Source: JTS-RE37 sp041743425 (GTDB lineage: Bacteria; Bacteroidota; Bacteroidia; Flavobacteriales; Flavobacteriaceae). Taken from it: DNA of 35,155 bases. The stretch covers positions 1 through 35,155 of the forward strand of contig JBGTMS010000136.1 of NCBI GenBank assembly GCA_041743425.1, given 5' to 3'. The first letter of the stretch is position 1, and each line of letters starts with the position of its first letter. Below the pieces are notes generated by a model, which was given only the letters and a program-made list of their open reading frames with translations, was not told the origin of the DNA and searched no databases. This document shows positions 7,747-15,973 of this stretch, in pieces. The translations under genes and the position numbers were made by a program.

Positions 7747-9117
7747 ATGAAGTTAAAAGGTATATTCATACCCCTTTTTTTGACATTTACGGGATGGCTA
7801 CTTTCCTTTGATGCGCCCCCGAATCCTAACCCGGACACCAAAGATTTTGTGGTGGTTTTGGATGCAGGTCATGGCGGACACGATCCCGGGAATCTCGGCA
7901 ACGGGTATCTGGAGAAGAACATTTCGCTCAGTATTGTTATTAAAGTTGGGCAATTGCTCGAAGCACAGGGTATCAAGGTGGTCTACACCAGGAAAGACGA
8001 CTCCTTTGTGGACTTGTATGTCAGAGGGGAGATTGCCAACAAAGCCGACGCCGATCTTTTTGTTTCAGTTCATTGTGATTCACACGATTCAGATGCCCAT
8101 GGCGCCGGGACTTTTGTCCTTGGCCTTCATGCCAATAATCAGAATTTTGAAATTGCAAAAAAAGAGAACTCGGTTATCTATCTTGAGGATAATTATGAGT
8201 CCAGGTATGCGGCCTATGACATAGACTCCCCGGAATCGATTATTGGACTTACTATTATGCAGGAAGAATTTCTGGATCAGAGTATCATGCTGGCAAAGAT
8301 GATGCAGGACAATTTCAGTACCAGACTGGAGAGGAATGACAGAAAGGTGAAGCAGGCAGGATTCATAGTTTTACATCAAACCTTTATGCCCAGTGTGCTG
8401 GTGGAAACCGGATTTCTTACAAACAAGGCGGAAGGGTCTTATCTGAATTCCTCCAGGGGTCAGACGGATATGGGTAAGGCGATTGCTGATGCCATCCTCC
8501 TATACAGAGAGAATATCAGCCCTACGCAAACAGTTACCAGGCAAGCCACGGACCCGGTCGCGGTCCGAAACTCCGGCGAAGCTGTTAGCCTCGGGGAAGA
8601 CCGGCAGGAGGTGTCAGAGGAAGTAAAACCCGCAGCAGCAGATGAAGCCCCCGTGGTGGCCGTTAGTCCCGTGGTCTCAGAAAAGCCGGAGAAAGAAGTT
8701 TCAGAACCGCAGCCAGGTATAAGTACCGGAGAACAACTGAATGGTAGTGGGAAATTGTCGGATGAAGCGCGTGCCCTTGCAGCGGAGAATAAGGAAATAG
8801 CAGAACTGGCAAGTGAGGGAGAAGGTAGCGTCAAAAAACCGGGGGCATCCGCAAGGATTGAATTTAAGATCCAGCTCATGGCAAGCAGTAAAGACGTCGA
8901 GTTAAAGCCAGAAAATTTTAATGGCCTGGGGATGCTTACCAAGGAAGCCTATAAAAACCTGTTCCGCTATTTGTACGGCAGTACGACCATCTACAGTGAA
9001 GCTAAAAAAATTCAATCTACGGCCAAGCGGATGGGCTATGATACCGCCTTTATTGTGGCCTATAAGGATGGAGAACGCATATCAGTTCCCGAGGCACTCA
9101 ATTACGTTTCCGATTAA
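7747..9117 (+). CDS. N-acetylmuramoyl-L-alanine amidase (Amidase_3) with SPOR-like C-terminus
   Basis: Zinc amidase that cuts the bond between MurNAc and the stem peptide in peptidoglycan, acting in the periplasm, probably at division or in wall turnover. An N-terminal hydrophobic segment at 4-20 serves as signal or anchor. The catalytic domain (about 33-255) has DAGHGGHDPG with His42, Glu56 in LEKNIS, His109 in SVHCDS (the three zinc ligands), and catalytic Glu220 in VLVETGFLTN. Residues 258-370 are a low-complexity Val/Glu/Pro/Ala linker. The last 85 residues, from FKIQLMAS to the end, look like a SPOR-type domain, which in other proteins binds glycan strands stripped of peptides. Total 456 residues. 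Divergent from the lptD-like gene and followed by the MCE gene, which has its own promoter. Confidence 0.92.
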   Translation: MKLKGIFIPLFLTFTGWLLSFDAPPNPNPDTKDFVVVLDAGHGGHDPGNLGNGYLEKNISLSIVIKVGQLLEAQGIKVVYTRKDDSFVDLYVRGEIANKADADLFVSVHCDSHDSDAHGAGTFVLGLHANNQNFEIAKKENSVIYLEDNYESRYAAYDIDSPESIIGLTIMQEEFLDQSIMLAKMMQDNFSTRLERNDRKVKQAGFIVLHQTFMPSVLVETGFLTNKAEGSYLNSSRGQTDMGKAIADAILLYRENISPTQTVTRQATDPVAVRNSGEAVSLGEDRQEVSEEVKPAAADEAPVVAVSPVVSEKPEKEVSEPQPGISTGEQLNGSGKLSDEARALAAENKEIAELASEGEGSVKKPGASARIEFKIQLMASSKDVELKPENFNGLGMLTKEAYKNLFRYLYGSTTIYSEAKKIQSTAKRMGYDTAFIVAYKDGERISVPEALNYVSD

Positions 9118-9142
9118 TTGCCGGCTATAGAAAAATTATTTC

Positions 9143-9150
9143 TAATTTTG
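9143..9150 (+). promoter_or_regulatory. -7 box for the MCE gene
   Basis: TAATTTTG at 9143-9150 is a perfect TAnnTTTG box; ATTG at 9117-9120 lies 22 bases upstream and could be the -33 element (one mismatch). Predicted transcription starts near 9157, about 20 bases before the TTG start codon at 9176, so the MCE-Fe-S genes can be expressed apart from the amidase. Confidence 0.45.
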
Positions 9151-9175
9151 TTCTGAACCCCTAAACATATCCCGA

Positions 9176-10144
9176 TTGAAGCTATCAAGAGAAATAAAGA
9201 CCGGAATTATTGTGATCGGCGGTATCCTCTTATTTATTTTAGGGTTTAGTTTTTTAAAATCCACTCCTATTTTTGACAACAATAAAACCCTCTACGCAGT
9301 TTACTCACAGGTGGGTGGGCTGCAGACCGGAACTCAGGTTTCTATCAACGGCCTGGCCGTCGGTACCGTAAATGACATTAAGTTTAAGGATACCTCGGGT
9401 GATCTGGTGGTGACATTTTCCGTCGATAACGCCTTCGATTTTTCAAGGAACAGCAAAGCGGAATTGTATGATACGGGTATTATAGGAGGTAAAGGGATTC
9501 AGATCAAACCCGTTTTTGATGATGCACAGATGGCTAAGTCCGGAGATACCCTCGCTACAGAAACAAAGCCCGGCCTTACCGAACTTGTACAACAACGATT
9601 GTCGCCTCTTCAAATGAAGGTGGAAGGTGCGGTCTCCAATGCCGATTCACTGTTGATGAGTTTTAACCAGATCCTGGACGATCCTACCAAGGAAAACTTA
9701 CGGGAAGGCATTAAAGGGATGAATGCCATGGTGCAGAGTTTCCAGAGAAGCGCGAACACCCTGAACACCATCCTGGATGCTAACAAGTCACAATTGGACA
9801 GTTCTATCAGGAATATCAATACGATGACTTCCAATTTTGCCCAATTGTCCGATTCGATTTCAAATATAGGCCTAAGCTCGACCATCAGAAGCCTTGAATC
9901 TACACTTAACAATCTTAATCAGTTACTGACCCGGGTTGAAAATGGCGAAGGAACCCTGGGTAAGCTGATGCATAATGAGGAATTGTATGACAATCTTGCT
10001 GCAGCCTCAAAGGAAATGGATCTGTTACTTCAGGATTTCAGGCTCAATCCGAAGCGCTATGTAAACGTTTCTGTATTTGGTAAGAAACAAAAGGAATACA
10101 CGGTACCGGAAGACGATCCCGCCCAACAAATCGACAACCCCTAA
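9176..10144 (+). CDS. MCE/MlaD-family lipid transport protein
   Basis: MCE proteins are periplasmic lipid-binding hexamers anchored in the inner membrane that move phospholipids between the two membranes. This 322-residue protein has one N-terminal membrane helix at about 9-27 (IIVIGGILLFILGFSFL), a single MCE domain at about 37-115 with GGLQTGTQVSINGLAVGTV, and a long helical C-terminal part (about 130-290) like that of the tunnel-forming MCE proteins. The start is a TTG, supported by a promoter box placed just ahead of it. No MlaE permease or MlaF ATPase is in the window, so its ABC partners must be elsewhere. The stop codon touches the ATG of the membrane Fe-S gene with no gap, which suggests coupled translation. 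Confidence 0.88.
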   Translation: MKLSREIKTGIIVIGGILLFILGFSFLKSTPIFDNNKTLYAVYSQVGGLQTGTQVSINGLAVGTVNDIKFKDTSGDLVVTFSVDNAFDFSRNSKAELYDTGIIGGKGIQIKPVFDDAQMAKSGDTLATETKPGLTELVQQRLSPLQMKVEGAVSNADSLLMSFNQILDDPTKENLREGIKGMNAMVQSFQRSANTLNTILDANKSQLDSSIRNINTMTSNFAQLSDSISNIGLSSTIRSLESTLNNLNQLLTRVENGEGTLGKLMHNEELYDNLAAASKEMDLLLQDFRLNPKRYVNVSVFGKKQKEYTVPEDDPAQQIDNP

Positions 10145-11467
10145 ATGGACTATATTCCCAATATTCTTTTTCTACTTCTACTGAGTTCGGGAATTATTTA
10201 TTTTACTCTCAATATCCGGAAAGTAATTCAGAATATTAAATTGGGCCGAGAAATCCCCCTTGGGGATCAACCAGCCCAAAGATGGAAAAACATGGCGCTC
10301 ATTGCGCTCGGACAGACAAAAATGGTAGTCCGGCCGGTTTCCGGGCTTATGCATATCATAGTTTATCTGGGGTTTATAATAATTAATATCGAGGTGGTGG
10401 AGATTATTATAGACGGGATCGCGGGCACTCACCGCATCTTCTCCTTTGCCGGTCTCACCTATAACATCCTCATAGGAGCATTCGAAATCCTTGCCCTGCT
10501 CGTTATAGTTGCTGTGACTGTTTTCTGGATAAGGAGAAATATTTTGAGATTGCGGAGATTCATAAAACCGGAGATGAAAGGCTGGCCAAAAAAGGACGCG
10601 AACCTTATCCTTTACATTGAGGCCATACTGATGGTTCTGTTCCTGCTGATGAATGGCGCGGATTATCAACTACAGCTGCTGGAAGTCCCTCACTATACAA
10701 GAGCAGGTTTTTTTCCTGTAAGCGGTGCGATCGCCGGACTTTTGGAAGGCGTGCCGACGACATCGATTATCTTTTTGGAACGTCTGGCATGGTGGCTTCA
10801 TATCGGAGGAATTCTGTTTTTTCTGAACTACCTCTACTTTTCCAAGCACCTGCATATACTCCTGGCCTTTCCCAACACCTACTTTGGGCGCCTGAGACCT
10901 AAAGGTCAAATGGATAACCTGGACGCCGTGACCAGGGAAGTACAAATGATGATGGATCCCGCAGCCGACCCATTCACACAGAGTCCGGAAGGTGCTGTTG
11001 CCAAGTTTGGCGCTTCGGATGTAATGGATCTGAACAGGCTGCAGTTGCTCAATGCCTATACCTGCACAGAATGTGGCCGGTGTACAGCTGAGTGCCCGGC
11101 CAATCAGACCGGCAAGAAGCTTTCACCCAGAAAAATCATGATGGATACGCGTGACCGTTTGGAGGAGGTGGGAAGAAATCTGAGACGAAATAAAGGTACC
11201 TTTGTAGCAGATGATAAGGAGTTGCTCGACCATTATATTACCAGGGAAGAGCTCTGGGCCTGCACCTCCTGCAATGCTTGTGTAGAGGCGTGCCCCGTGA
11301 GTATAGACCCTTTATCGATCATAATGGATATGCGGCGGTACCTCGTAATGGAACAATCTGCCGCTCCGGCCGAACTGAATGCCATGATGGGTGCCATAGA
11401 GAATAATGGAGCGCCATGGCCATTTAATCAGATGGACAGGCTGCAATGGAGCCAGGAATCGAAATAA
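10145..11467 (+). CDS. Membrane-bound (Fe-S) protein with two 4Fe-4S clusters (HdrC/NarI-like fusion)
   Basis: Likely electron-carrying subunit of a membrane oxidoreductase that passes electrons between a CCG-domain partner and quinone; the substrate is unknown. Residues 1-245 carry about six hydrophobic helices (about 5-23, 68-90, 104-130, 154-172, 205-228), with His70, His219, His235 and His237 as possible haem ligands. The cytoplasmic part has two ferredoxin-type motifs: Cys307, 310, 313 and 317 in CTECGRCTAECP, and Cys373, 376, 379 and 383 in CTSCNACVEACP. The length is 440 residues. It abuts the MCE gene upstream and the CCG gene downstream with no spacer. The pair is widespread in Bacteroidota, usually named only '(Fe-S)-binding protein'. 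Confidence 0.88.
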   Translation: MDYIPNILFLLLLSSGIIYFTLNIRKVIQNIKLGREIPLGDQPAQRWKNMALIALGQTKMVVRPVSGLMHIIVYLGFIIINIEVVEIIIDGIAGTHRIFSFAGLTYNILIGAFEILALLVIVAVTVFWIRRNILRLRRFIKPEMKGWPKKDANLILYIEAILMVLFLLMNGADYQLQLLEVPHYTRAGFFPVSGAIAGLLEGVPTTSIIFLERLAWWLHIGGILFFLNYLYFSKHLHILLAFPNTYFGRLRPKGQMDNLDAVTREVQMMMDPAADPFTQSPEGAVAKFGASDVMDLNRLQLLNAYTCTECGRCTAECPANQTGKKLSPRKIMMDTRDRLEEVGRNLRRNKGTFVADDKELLDHYITREELWACTSCNACVEACPVSIDPLSIIMDMRRYLVMEQSAAPAELNAMMGAIENNGAPWPFNQMDRLQWSQESK

Positions 11468-12268
11468 ATGACCCCTATGAGTAATGAAATGCATGTGCCT
11501 ACCATGACCGAACTGACCGCGGCAGGGGAACAGCCTGAGATTCTATTCTGGGTAGGATGCGCCGGAAGTTTTGACGACCGGGCAAAAAAAATCACCCGCG
11601 CATTCGTTAAGATTCTGAATAACGCAGGAGTCCGCTTTGCCGTCCTCGGCACTGAGGAGAGTTGCAGCGGAGATCCCGCAAAAAGGGCTGGAAATGAGTT
11701 CTTATTTCAGATGCAGGCGCTCACTAATATAGAGGTATTAAATGGGTATGGGATCAAAAAAGTGGTTACAGCCTGCCCTCATTGCTTTAATACCCTGAAA
11801 AACGAATATCCAGGCCTCGGTGGAAATTATGAGGTATTACATCACACCCAATTTCTAAAAGGTTTACTGGATGAGGGTAGGATTCGACTGGAAGGCGGCC
11901 GCTTCAGGGGAAAACGTATCACCTATCATGATTCGTGTTTTCTGGGAAGAGGCAATGATATTTATGAAGCCCCCAGGGACCTCATTAAAAAGCTGGATGC
12001 GGAACTGGTGGAAATGAAGCATTGTAAAAAGAGGGGCCTCTGCTGTGGGGCGGGAGGTGCCCAAATGTTCAAGGAACCTGAAAAAGGAACAAAGGACATT
12101 AATATTGAAAGGATAGAACAGGCGATCGAGATTGGACCGGAAGTAGTCGCAGCGGCATGTCCTTTCTGCAATACCATGCTCACAGATGGTGTAAAAAATA
12201 AGGAAAAGGAGGGATCGCTTAAAGTAATGGATATCGCTGAACTTATTGCAGCGGCCGGAGACTTATAG
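11468..12268 (+). CDS. CCG-domain (Fe-S)-binding protein, HdrB/GlcF-like
   Basis: Soluble partner of the preceding membrane Fe-S protein; CCG domains in HdrB, GlcF and LutA bind Fe-S clusters and act on thiol, lactate or glycolate substrates. Two cysteine-rich repeats are visible: Cys31 in WVGCAGSFDDRA, Cys66, then Cys103 and Cys106 in ACPHC; and Cys157 in YHDSCFLGR, Cys186, Cys192-Cys193 in GLCCGAGG, then Cys231 and Cys234 in ACPFC. The length is 266 residues. The ATG at 11468 directly follows the upstream stop; an in-frame ATG at 11477 is an equally good start. The real electron donor cannot be told from sequence. Confidence 0.87.
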   Translation: MTPMSNEMHVPTMTELTAAGEQPEILFWVGCAGSFDDRAKKITRAFVKILNNAGVRFAVLGTEESCSGDPAKRAGNEFLFQMQALTNIEVLNGYGIKKVVTACPHCFNTLKNEYPGLGGNYEVLHHTQFLKGLLDEGRIRLEGGRFRGKRITYHDSCFLGRGNDIYEAPRDLIKKLDAELVEMKHCKKRGLCCGAGGAQMFKEPEKGTKDINIERIEQAIEIGPEVVAAACPFCNTMLTDGVKNKEKEGSLKVMDIAELIAAAGDL

Positions 12269-12286
12269 CGGTAAATCTACTTGAAG

Positions 12287-12294
12287 TATATTTG
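12287..12294 (+). promoter_or_regulatory. -7 box ahead of the 160-residue conserved protein
   Basis: TATATTTG at 12287-12294 matches TAnnTTTG exactly and lies 25 bases before the ATG at 12319. No clear -33 element is seen. Confidence 0.35.
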
Positions 12295-12318
12295 TGGAGA
12301 ACGTAAAACCAGGTTTGT

Positions 12319-12801
12319 ATGCTTGTGCCATTTGAGACGCTTCCTGAATCCGCCAGGATCTGGATTTATCAGGGGAGCCGAAGTTTTTCAGAACAGGAAT
12401 TAGCTGAGATCAATAGAAAGCTAACTGAATTCCTTAAGGAATGGACCGCACACGGGTCGAGTCTTCAGGCCGGATATGAAATCCCTTACGGGCGTTTTAT
12501 AGTTATCGGGCTTGACCATTCCATGGCGGCAGCCTCAGGATGCTCGATAGATGCCTCGGTCCGGTTCATTCAGCAACTGGAACAGGAATACCAAATTGAT
12601 TTGCTTGACAAAATGAATGTTTCCTATAAACAGGGAGAATTCGTGGCCTACAAATCCCTGACTGATTTTCGCAAAATGGCCAGGCAAAAAGCCGTTTCTA
12701 AAAATACGGTAGTTTTTAACAATCTTGTCGCCAATAAATTTGAATACCTTACCCATTGGGAAGTCCCGGCCTCAGAAAGTTGGCACGGCAAATTTATGTA
12801 G
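12319..12801 (+). CDS. Conserved Bacteroidota protein of unknown function
   Basis: A 160-residue protein with no signal peptide or membrane segment. It resembles a small family found next to these Fe-S genes in flavobacteria whose members are often labelled 'ABC transporter ATPase'. That name has no support here: there is no Walker A, signature or Walker B motif. Visible traits are an amphipathic N-terminal half with FSEQELAEINRKLTEFL, a central segment RFIVIGLDHSMAAASGCSID (about 55-74) with a cysteine, and a C-terminal WEVPASESWHGKFM. The central GLDHS...GCSID block could be a small active site, but I do not recognise it. Position after the CCG gene, with its own promoter box, suggests loose linkage to that operon. 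Confidence 0.75.
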   Translation: MLVPFETLPESARIWIYQGSRSFSEQELAEINRKLTEFLKEWTAHGSSLQAGYEIPYGRFIVIGLDHSMAAASGCSIDASVRFIQQLEQEYQIDLLDKMNVSYKQGEFVAYKSLTDFRKMARQKAVSKNTVVFNNLVANKFEYLTHWEVPASESWHGKFM

Positions 12802-12922
12802 TCTCCATAGGCGCTGAACTGCAATCTGACGGAACCAAAGAGCCTGCCAGGGCATTATTCCGTTTCCGATGAAATGCAATATTTTTTTCTCTTTGCAGTT
12901 AGTACCTATGATGCTTCATTTT

Positions 12923-15835
12923 ATGCGTAATTACCTTTTTGTTTTACTCTGTACCATTCCTTTTTTAAGGGCTACCGGTCAACCGGATCCTCTGATGACC
13001 CGTGACAGCCTGGCGCAACGCCTATGGGTTGAAACCATGTATGGCCAAATGTCACTGGAGGAAAAGATAGGTCAGTTATTTATGGTGATGATGGCTTCAA
13101 ATGACGATGCCGCTGCCATCCAAAAAGTGACCTCACTTATCAGGGACCGAAAGCTTGGCGGGATCATATTCTCAAAGGGTGGACCGGTACAACAAGCGAA
13201 GCTGACCAATGAATTTCAGAAACTTTCCACAGTGCCTTTACTGATCGGCATGGATGCGGAATGGGGTCTCTCAATGAGACTTGATTCTACCTATGCATAC
13301 CCGTGGAATATGACTTTAGGGGCTATTGCTGACAGTGCTATCGTCGAAAAAGTAGCACAGCGGATAGGTCTGCACGCGAAACGGCTTGGAGTACATATCA
13401 ATTTTGCACCCGATGTCGATATAAATACCAATGCAGCCAATCCGATCATTGGCAACCGTTCTTTTGGCGAAGACAGGACCAACGTAACCCGAAACGGAAT
13501 CGCCTTTATGAAAGGCCTTGAAAAGGAAGGGATTCTCTCCAGCGGAAAGCATTTCCCCGGACACGGAGATACCTCAGTAGATTCTCATCTTGAACTCCCT
13601 CTGATAGATTTCAGCAGGAACAGGCTTGACAGTTTGGAAATGTATCCTTTCAGGGAGCTGATCCGTGAAGGGGTCAGCAGTATCATGGTGGCTCACCTGA
13701 ATGTTCCTGAACTGGAGTCAGAAAAAGAACTTCCCACCTCATTATCAGAAAAAGTGATTACCGGAGTGTTGAGAAATGAAATGCAATTTAAGGGGTTGAT
13801 TTTTACAGATGCCCTGAATATGAAAGGAGTGGCAGATTTTGGCAGGAAAGGAGCGACTGAGGTGCAGGCATTTCTGGCCGGAAATGATATTCTGCTCATG
13901 CCCAGGGATATTGATGATGCACGAGAGGCACTCATCAAAGCTTATGAGAAAGGAAGGATTTCTGAGGAGCGCCTGGCTGCTTCAGTACAAAGAATTCTAA
14001 TGGCGAAATACAAGGCGGGCCTGACCACCTATAAGCCTATAGCCATTCAAAACCTGTACAGTGACCTCAATACCCTGGAGGATGATTTACTTTATGAGGA
14101 GGCCGTTGAAAATGCGGTGACCATTGTAAAGAATAACCTTGACCTGGTTCCTGTTAAAAATCTTCAGAATAAAAAAATCGCCTATGTCCATTTCGGAGAG
14201 GCCGGAGGAGACCCTTTTTTGAAAATGATGCGCAATTACGCGGATGTCACTCAGGTGACCGGGGTGGATATTGCAACACTCAAGAGGAATCTGACCGACT
14301 ACAACCTGGTTATAGTCGGGTTGCATAAAAGCAATGAATCGCCGTGGAAGTCCTATAAATTTTCGGAAAATGAACTTTTTTGGCTGCAGGAAATGGCCAG
14401 ATCTTCAGCTTCCAACCTCATTCTGACCGTCTTTGCAAGTCCGTATGCCTTGCGGGATATTACCACATTTGAGTCCATTGACGCCATTGTGATGGCCTAC
14501 CAAAACAGTGAAATTACTCAGGAAAGAACCGCCGAAATCTTGTTCGGTGCGATTCCGGCCAAAGGCAAATTACCGGTAACGGCACACCCGTTGTTTCCTG
14601 TAAATACAGGTATTGCTGTCGATTCTATCAGCCGGCTGGGGTATAGTCTCCCGGAAAAGGTAGGACTCAGTTCGGCGCGACTTGCCGAGGTTGACAGACT
14701 GGTTCATCAGGGGATTGATTCTCTCATGTTTCCCGGGGCCCAGGTATTGGTGGCCAGACATGGGAAAGTGGTCTATAATAAAGCGTTTGGAAAACCAACT
14801 TATGAAGCTTTGGATTCCGTTACAACAGATCATATCTATGACCTCGCATCCCTGACAAAGATCCTGGCAACGCTTCCGGTAGTCATGAAAATGGAAGAGG
14901 AAGAAAAAATTGCGCTTAATACGACTTTTCAGGAAATGATCCCGGGCTATGCAGATTCCGAACTTAAAAATGTAACCGTGCTGAATGCACTGAGTCATTA
15001 TGGACGCCTGCCGGCATGGATCGCCTTTTATCTGGATACACTTGATAAAAAAAGAAAACCTTCGGACGCTTTTTACGCCCATGAAGCAAAGGATGGGTTT
15101 TCTATTAAGGTGATAGACGGGATGTACCTCGCGGATACCTATAAAGACAGTATTTATAACCGTATTGGCCGACAGGCACTGAAGTCCAACCGCTACCGTT
15201 ACAGCGATGTGGCTTATTATGTTTTAAAGAAATACATTGAGGACACTTACAAAACAAGGATGGATAATGTGGTAACACAATTCCTTTATCAACCGATCGG
15301 CGCCTCGACAAGTGCCTACAATCCGCTGGACAAATTCCCGAAAGAGCGGATCATTCCTTCCGAAGTGGATGATTATTACAGGTATAATCTGATTCAGGGG
15401 TATGTACATGATATGGGAGCTGCCATGCAGGGTGGGGTTGGGGGCCATGCGGGCCTGTTCAGCAATGCCAACGACGTAGCGAAAATCATGCAGATGTACC
15501 TGCAGGGAGGGTACTACGGGGGTATCAGATTTATGGAGGAAAGGACCGTGGAAAAATTCAACAAATGTTATTTCTGCCAGAAAGATGTCAGGCGGGGAGT
15601 AGGATTTGATAAGCCTCAATTTGACGAAAAAGGCCCTACCTGTGGCTGTGTATCCCGTAAGAGTTTTGGTCATAGTGGTTTCACCGGCACCTATACCTGG
15701 GCAGATCCGGAGGAGGACATCGTTTATGTCTTTCTATCCAACCGCACCTATCCATCGGCCTCCAACGGCTTGTTATTAAAATCCGCGCTTCGCACAAGGA
15801 TCCAGAAAGCTATTTATGATTCTATTATAAATTAG
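12923..15835 (+). CDS. GH3 (NagZ-type) beta-N-acetylhexosaminidase fused to a beta-lactamase-like serine hydrolase
   Basis: A 970-residue two-enzyme fusion. The N-terminal half (about 30-380) is a glycoside hydrolase family 3 domain of the NagZ type, with KHFPGHGDTSVDSH at 209-222 (the His/Asp pair used as acid-base) and the nucleophile Asp296 in FTDALNM. A middle alpha/beta region (about 390-555) resembles the second GH3 domain. The C-terminal half (about 580-960) is a class C beta-lactamase/DD-peptidase fold: SLTK at 642-645 (Ser642, Lys645), YSD at 759-761 in place of YxN, and an HSG motif in SFGHSGFTG. A cysteine cluster (CYFC and CGC) lies near the third motif. A signal peptide begins at the chosen ATG (MRNYLFVLLCTIPFLRATGQ). 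The frame also opens at 12869 and 12908, adding up to 18 residues. It probably trims muropeptides in the periplasm. Confidence 0.9.
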   Translation: MRNYLFVLLCTIPFLRATGQPDPLMTRDSLAQRLWVETMYGQMSLEEKIGQLFMVMMASNDDAAAIQKVTSLIRDRKLGGIIFSKGGPVQQAKLTNEFQKLSTVPLLIGMDAEWGLSMRLDSTYAYPWNMTLGAIADSAIVEKVAQRIGLHAKRLGVHINFAPDVDINTNAANPIIGNRSFGEDRTNVTRNGIAFMKGLEKEGILSSGKHFPGHGDTSVDSHLELPLIDFSRNRLDSLEMYPFRELIREGVSSIMVAHLNVPELESEKELPTSLSEKVITGVLRNEMQFKGLIFTDALNMKGVADFGRKGATEVQAFLAGNDILLMPRDIDDAREALIKAYEKGRISEERLAASVQRILMAKYKAGLTTYKPIAIQNLYSDLNTLEDDLLYEEAVENAVTIVKNNLDLVPVKNLQNKKIAYVHFGEAGGDPFLKMMRNYADVTQVTGVDIATLKRNLTDYNLVIVGLHKSNESPWKSYKFSENELFWLQEMARSSASNLILTVFASPYALRDITTFESIDAIVMAYQNSEITQERTAEILFGAIPAKGKLPVTAHPLFPVNTGIAVDSISRLGYSLPEKVGLSSARLAEVDRLVHQGIDSLMFPGAQVLVARHGKVVYNKAFGKPTYEALDSVTTDHIYDLASLTKILATLPVVMKMEEEEKIALNTTFQEMIPGYADSELKNVTVLNALSHYGRLPAWIAFYLDTLDKKRKPSDAFYAHEAKDGFSIKVIDGMYLADTYKDSIYNRIGRQALKSNRYRYSDVAYYVLKKYIEDTYKTRMDNVVTQFLYQPIGASTSAYNPLDKFPKERIIPSEVDDYYRYNLIQGYVHDMGAAMQGGVGGHAGLFSNANDVAKIMQMYLQGGYYGGIRFMEERTVEKFNKCYFCQKDVRRGVGFDKPQFDEKGPTCGCVSRKSFGHSGFTGTYTWADPEEDIVYVFLSNRTYPSASNGLLLKSALRTRIQKAIYDSIIN

Positions 15836-15840
15836 CCATA

Positions 15841-15857
15841 AAAATTACCGTAATTTT
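15841..15857. repeat. AT-rich palindrome after the GH3 fusion gene
   Basis: AAAATTAC and GTAATTTT flank a single central C, so the 17 bases read the same on both strands apart from the centre. It lies six bases after the GH3 stop. It could be a weak transcription stop or a protein-binding site for bshA regulation; no T-tract supports a terminator. Confidence 0.35.
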
Positions 15858-15973
15858 ACCGTTATCGATTCAGCCATAACCAAAAATTGATATCGACCGA
15901 GATATTGATCGGCGAATGACAGATGCCTGCTGAGAAGCCGGTCAGATATTTTAATTGAAATACATATCCGCGG

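Noticed and set aside
15836..15973. Riboswitch or small RNA ahead of bshA
   Set aside because: The gap has an AT palindrome and a GATATCGACCGAGATATTGATCGG-like segment, but no known riboswitch core or stable multi-stem fold could be seen.
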